Made by a program: the position numbers and the translations under genes. Shown in pieces: positions 44,332-45,095 of a stretch of DNA of 45,095 nucleotides (its first letter is position 1; each line of letters opens with the position of its first letter). The notes below the pieces were generated by a model. That model ran no database searches. It saw nothing but the letters and a program-made list of their open reading frames with translations, and had not been told where the DNA came from. The DNA is taken from positions 102,420-147,514 of the forward strand of contig MJCC01000012.1 in the NCBI GenBank assembly GCA_001766655.1, read 5' to 3'. Source of the DNA: Phytomonas francai. Taxonomy: Eukaryota; Euglenozoa; Kinetoplastea; Trypanosomatida; Trypanosomatidae.

Positions 44332-45095
44332 TCAGAAATTGGGATCTTCAACAATGAGATCCTCTGTTGTTTCAGATTTTGGTGCCAATTCAGAAAACGC
44401 AAGGGGTATGGAGTCCTCTTCAGGGAGCGTAGCAAGCCCGACAGCCGCCTCCTTTTTAGAGGAGCCTGCACGACCGCGGGTGGTAGAAGAGCGAAGCAGC
44501 TCGACCTTGCTCCGCTCGCTGGTGTACTGCCAGAGAAACTTGGTCAGGCGCTTGCCCGCGGCACTCGTGAGCGGCTCCGAAAGCTCCAGCGGGTGGACCA
44601 TCACGGTGACCATCTTCGAAGCGGGGGGTCGACCCGACGATTTTTTCCCCGCACCTTTCTTTGGTTGGATCGCCTGCTCAGCGCTCCCGCCGCCCACCAC
44701 GAGCGCCTCGTCCTTGCCAGACGCCGAGTCCGTTGGGAGGGGTGCCTGCGCCGGCCCATCGGCCCTCTCATCCTTTTCCTCCTTAACGGGCATCCCAGCG
44801 GGGTTCTTTCCGAGGCCCACGCGCCGCTGCGCCGGGACCGTGCGAAGACGCACCGCCGTCACACAGGCGGGCGGTGCGCCGCCGCCCTGCCGTGGATCGG
44901 CGCGCGCGGCGGCCTCAAAGGACGCCTTAAAGCGGGCCAGCCAAAGGGCGTTCGCGCGGTGCTGCGCGCTCGCGGGGAGAGGGGCCCGCAGGGGGGGGTA
45001 CGCGGAGACCTCCGGCCTCGGCAAGACCTCGGAGGGGGGGGGCGGGGCCTCGGAGGGGGGGGTCTCCGCCGCCGTAGTCGTAGGCGTAGGGGTGG
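44332..45095 (-). CDS. Protein of unknown function, 5' end beyond the window
   Basis: The frame is open from the right edge (45095) to the stop at 44332; no ATG is present in the first 150 bases, so the start lies outside. 253 complete codons are visible. The first ~30 residues are Pro/Thr/Ala-rich (TPTPTTTAAETPPSEAPPPP). A possible folded part reads HRANALWLARFKASFEAAAR. A Lys/Pro-rich linker (QPKKGAGKKSSGRPPASK) leads to MVTVMVHPLELSEPLTSAAG, KRLTKFLWQYTSERSKVELL, and an acidic end (TEDLIVEDPNF). Basic linker plus small conserved C-terminus suggest a nuclear protein; I do not recognise the family. Confidence 0.65.
   Translation of the reverse strand, partial: TPTPTTTAAETPPSEAPPPPSEVLPRPEVSAYPPLRAPLPASAQHRANALWLARFKASFEAAARADPRQGGGAPPACVTAVRLRTVPAQRRVGLGKNPAGMPVKEEKDERADGPAQAPLPTDSASGKDEALVVGGGSAEQAIQPKKGAGKKSSGRPPASKMVTVMVHPLELSEPLTSAAGKRLTKFLWQYTSERSKVELLRSSTTRGRAGSSKKEAAVGLATLPEEDSIPLAFSELAPKSETTEDLIVEDPNF

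Noticed and set aside
43899..44471. Minus-strand frame of 190 codons overlapping the start of the window's last gene
   Set aside because: It runs mostly in spacer, overlaps the coding region of 44332-45095 in another frame, and has no recognisable motif.

Overview
The window looks like nuclear DNA of a trypanosomatid (kinetoplastid) protist. Every convincing gene lies on the minus strand, none needs an intron, and GC-rich genes alternate with AT-rich spacers of 0.3-2.4 kb. Several starts are preceded, in the direction of transcription, by a pyrimidine tract and an AG, as expected for spliced-leader trans-splicing of one polycistronic unit. The gene set also fits: a bacterial-type asparagine synthetase A, a tryparedoxin-dependent glutathione-peroxidase-like enzyme with the 'VASKCGF' signature, and a large sphingosine kinase. 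I cannot name the genus.

Layout in the direction of transcription (right to left): a 5'-truncated protein of unknown function (44332-45095); a fusion of an XRN-like domain and an endonuclease/exonuclease/phosphatase (EEP) domain (40690-43692); mitochondrial IF3 (39158-40396); an unknown 882-residue protein (35805-38453); asparagine synthetase A (34367-35419); a glutathione-peroxidase-type tryparedoxin peroxidase (32445-33059) and a divergent paralogue (30833-31756); a small unknown protein (27991-28383); the exon-junction protein Y14 (26998-27510); a possible small membrane protein (26154-26360); a protein with a 19-fold five-residue repeat (24767-25657); an RRM protein resembling Ist3/RBMX2 (23619-24254); an RCC1-repeat protein (20191-22707); a large protein with an RMND5/Gid2-type RING (14283-18086); a trypsin-fold plus helical-repeat protein (11096-13366); sphingosine kinase (7290-10145); a pentapeptide-repeat protein (2141-3559); a syntaxin-6-like Qc-SNARE with an in-frame TAG (1032-1718); and EMC7, cut by the left edge (1-596).

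Two single-N joins (6797 and 10236) are flanked by exact dovetail repeats: 4181-6796 equals 6798-9413 except for one base, and 10127-10235 is repeated from 10237. These are most simply contig ends that overlap but were not merged. The second, truncated sphingosine kinase copy is therefore probably not a real gene duplication.

The genes form a co-transcribed array rather than a pathway; only the two neighbouring peroxidase homologues look functionally related. The most unusual items are the XRN-like/EEP fusion whose XRN part has lost key acidic residues, the peroxidase paralogue lacking its resolving cysteine and catalytic glutamine, the trypsin-fold protein without its histidine, the giant RMND5-like RING protein, and three perfect palindromes of 20-36 bp in spacers. 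I found no tRNA, rRNA, CRISPR array or transposon.
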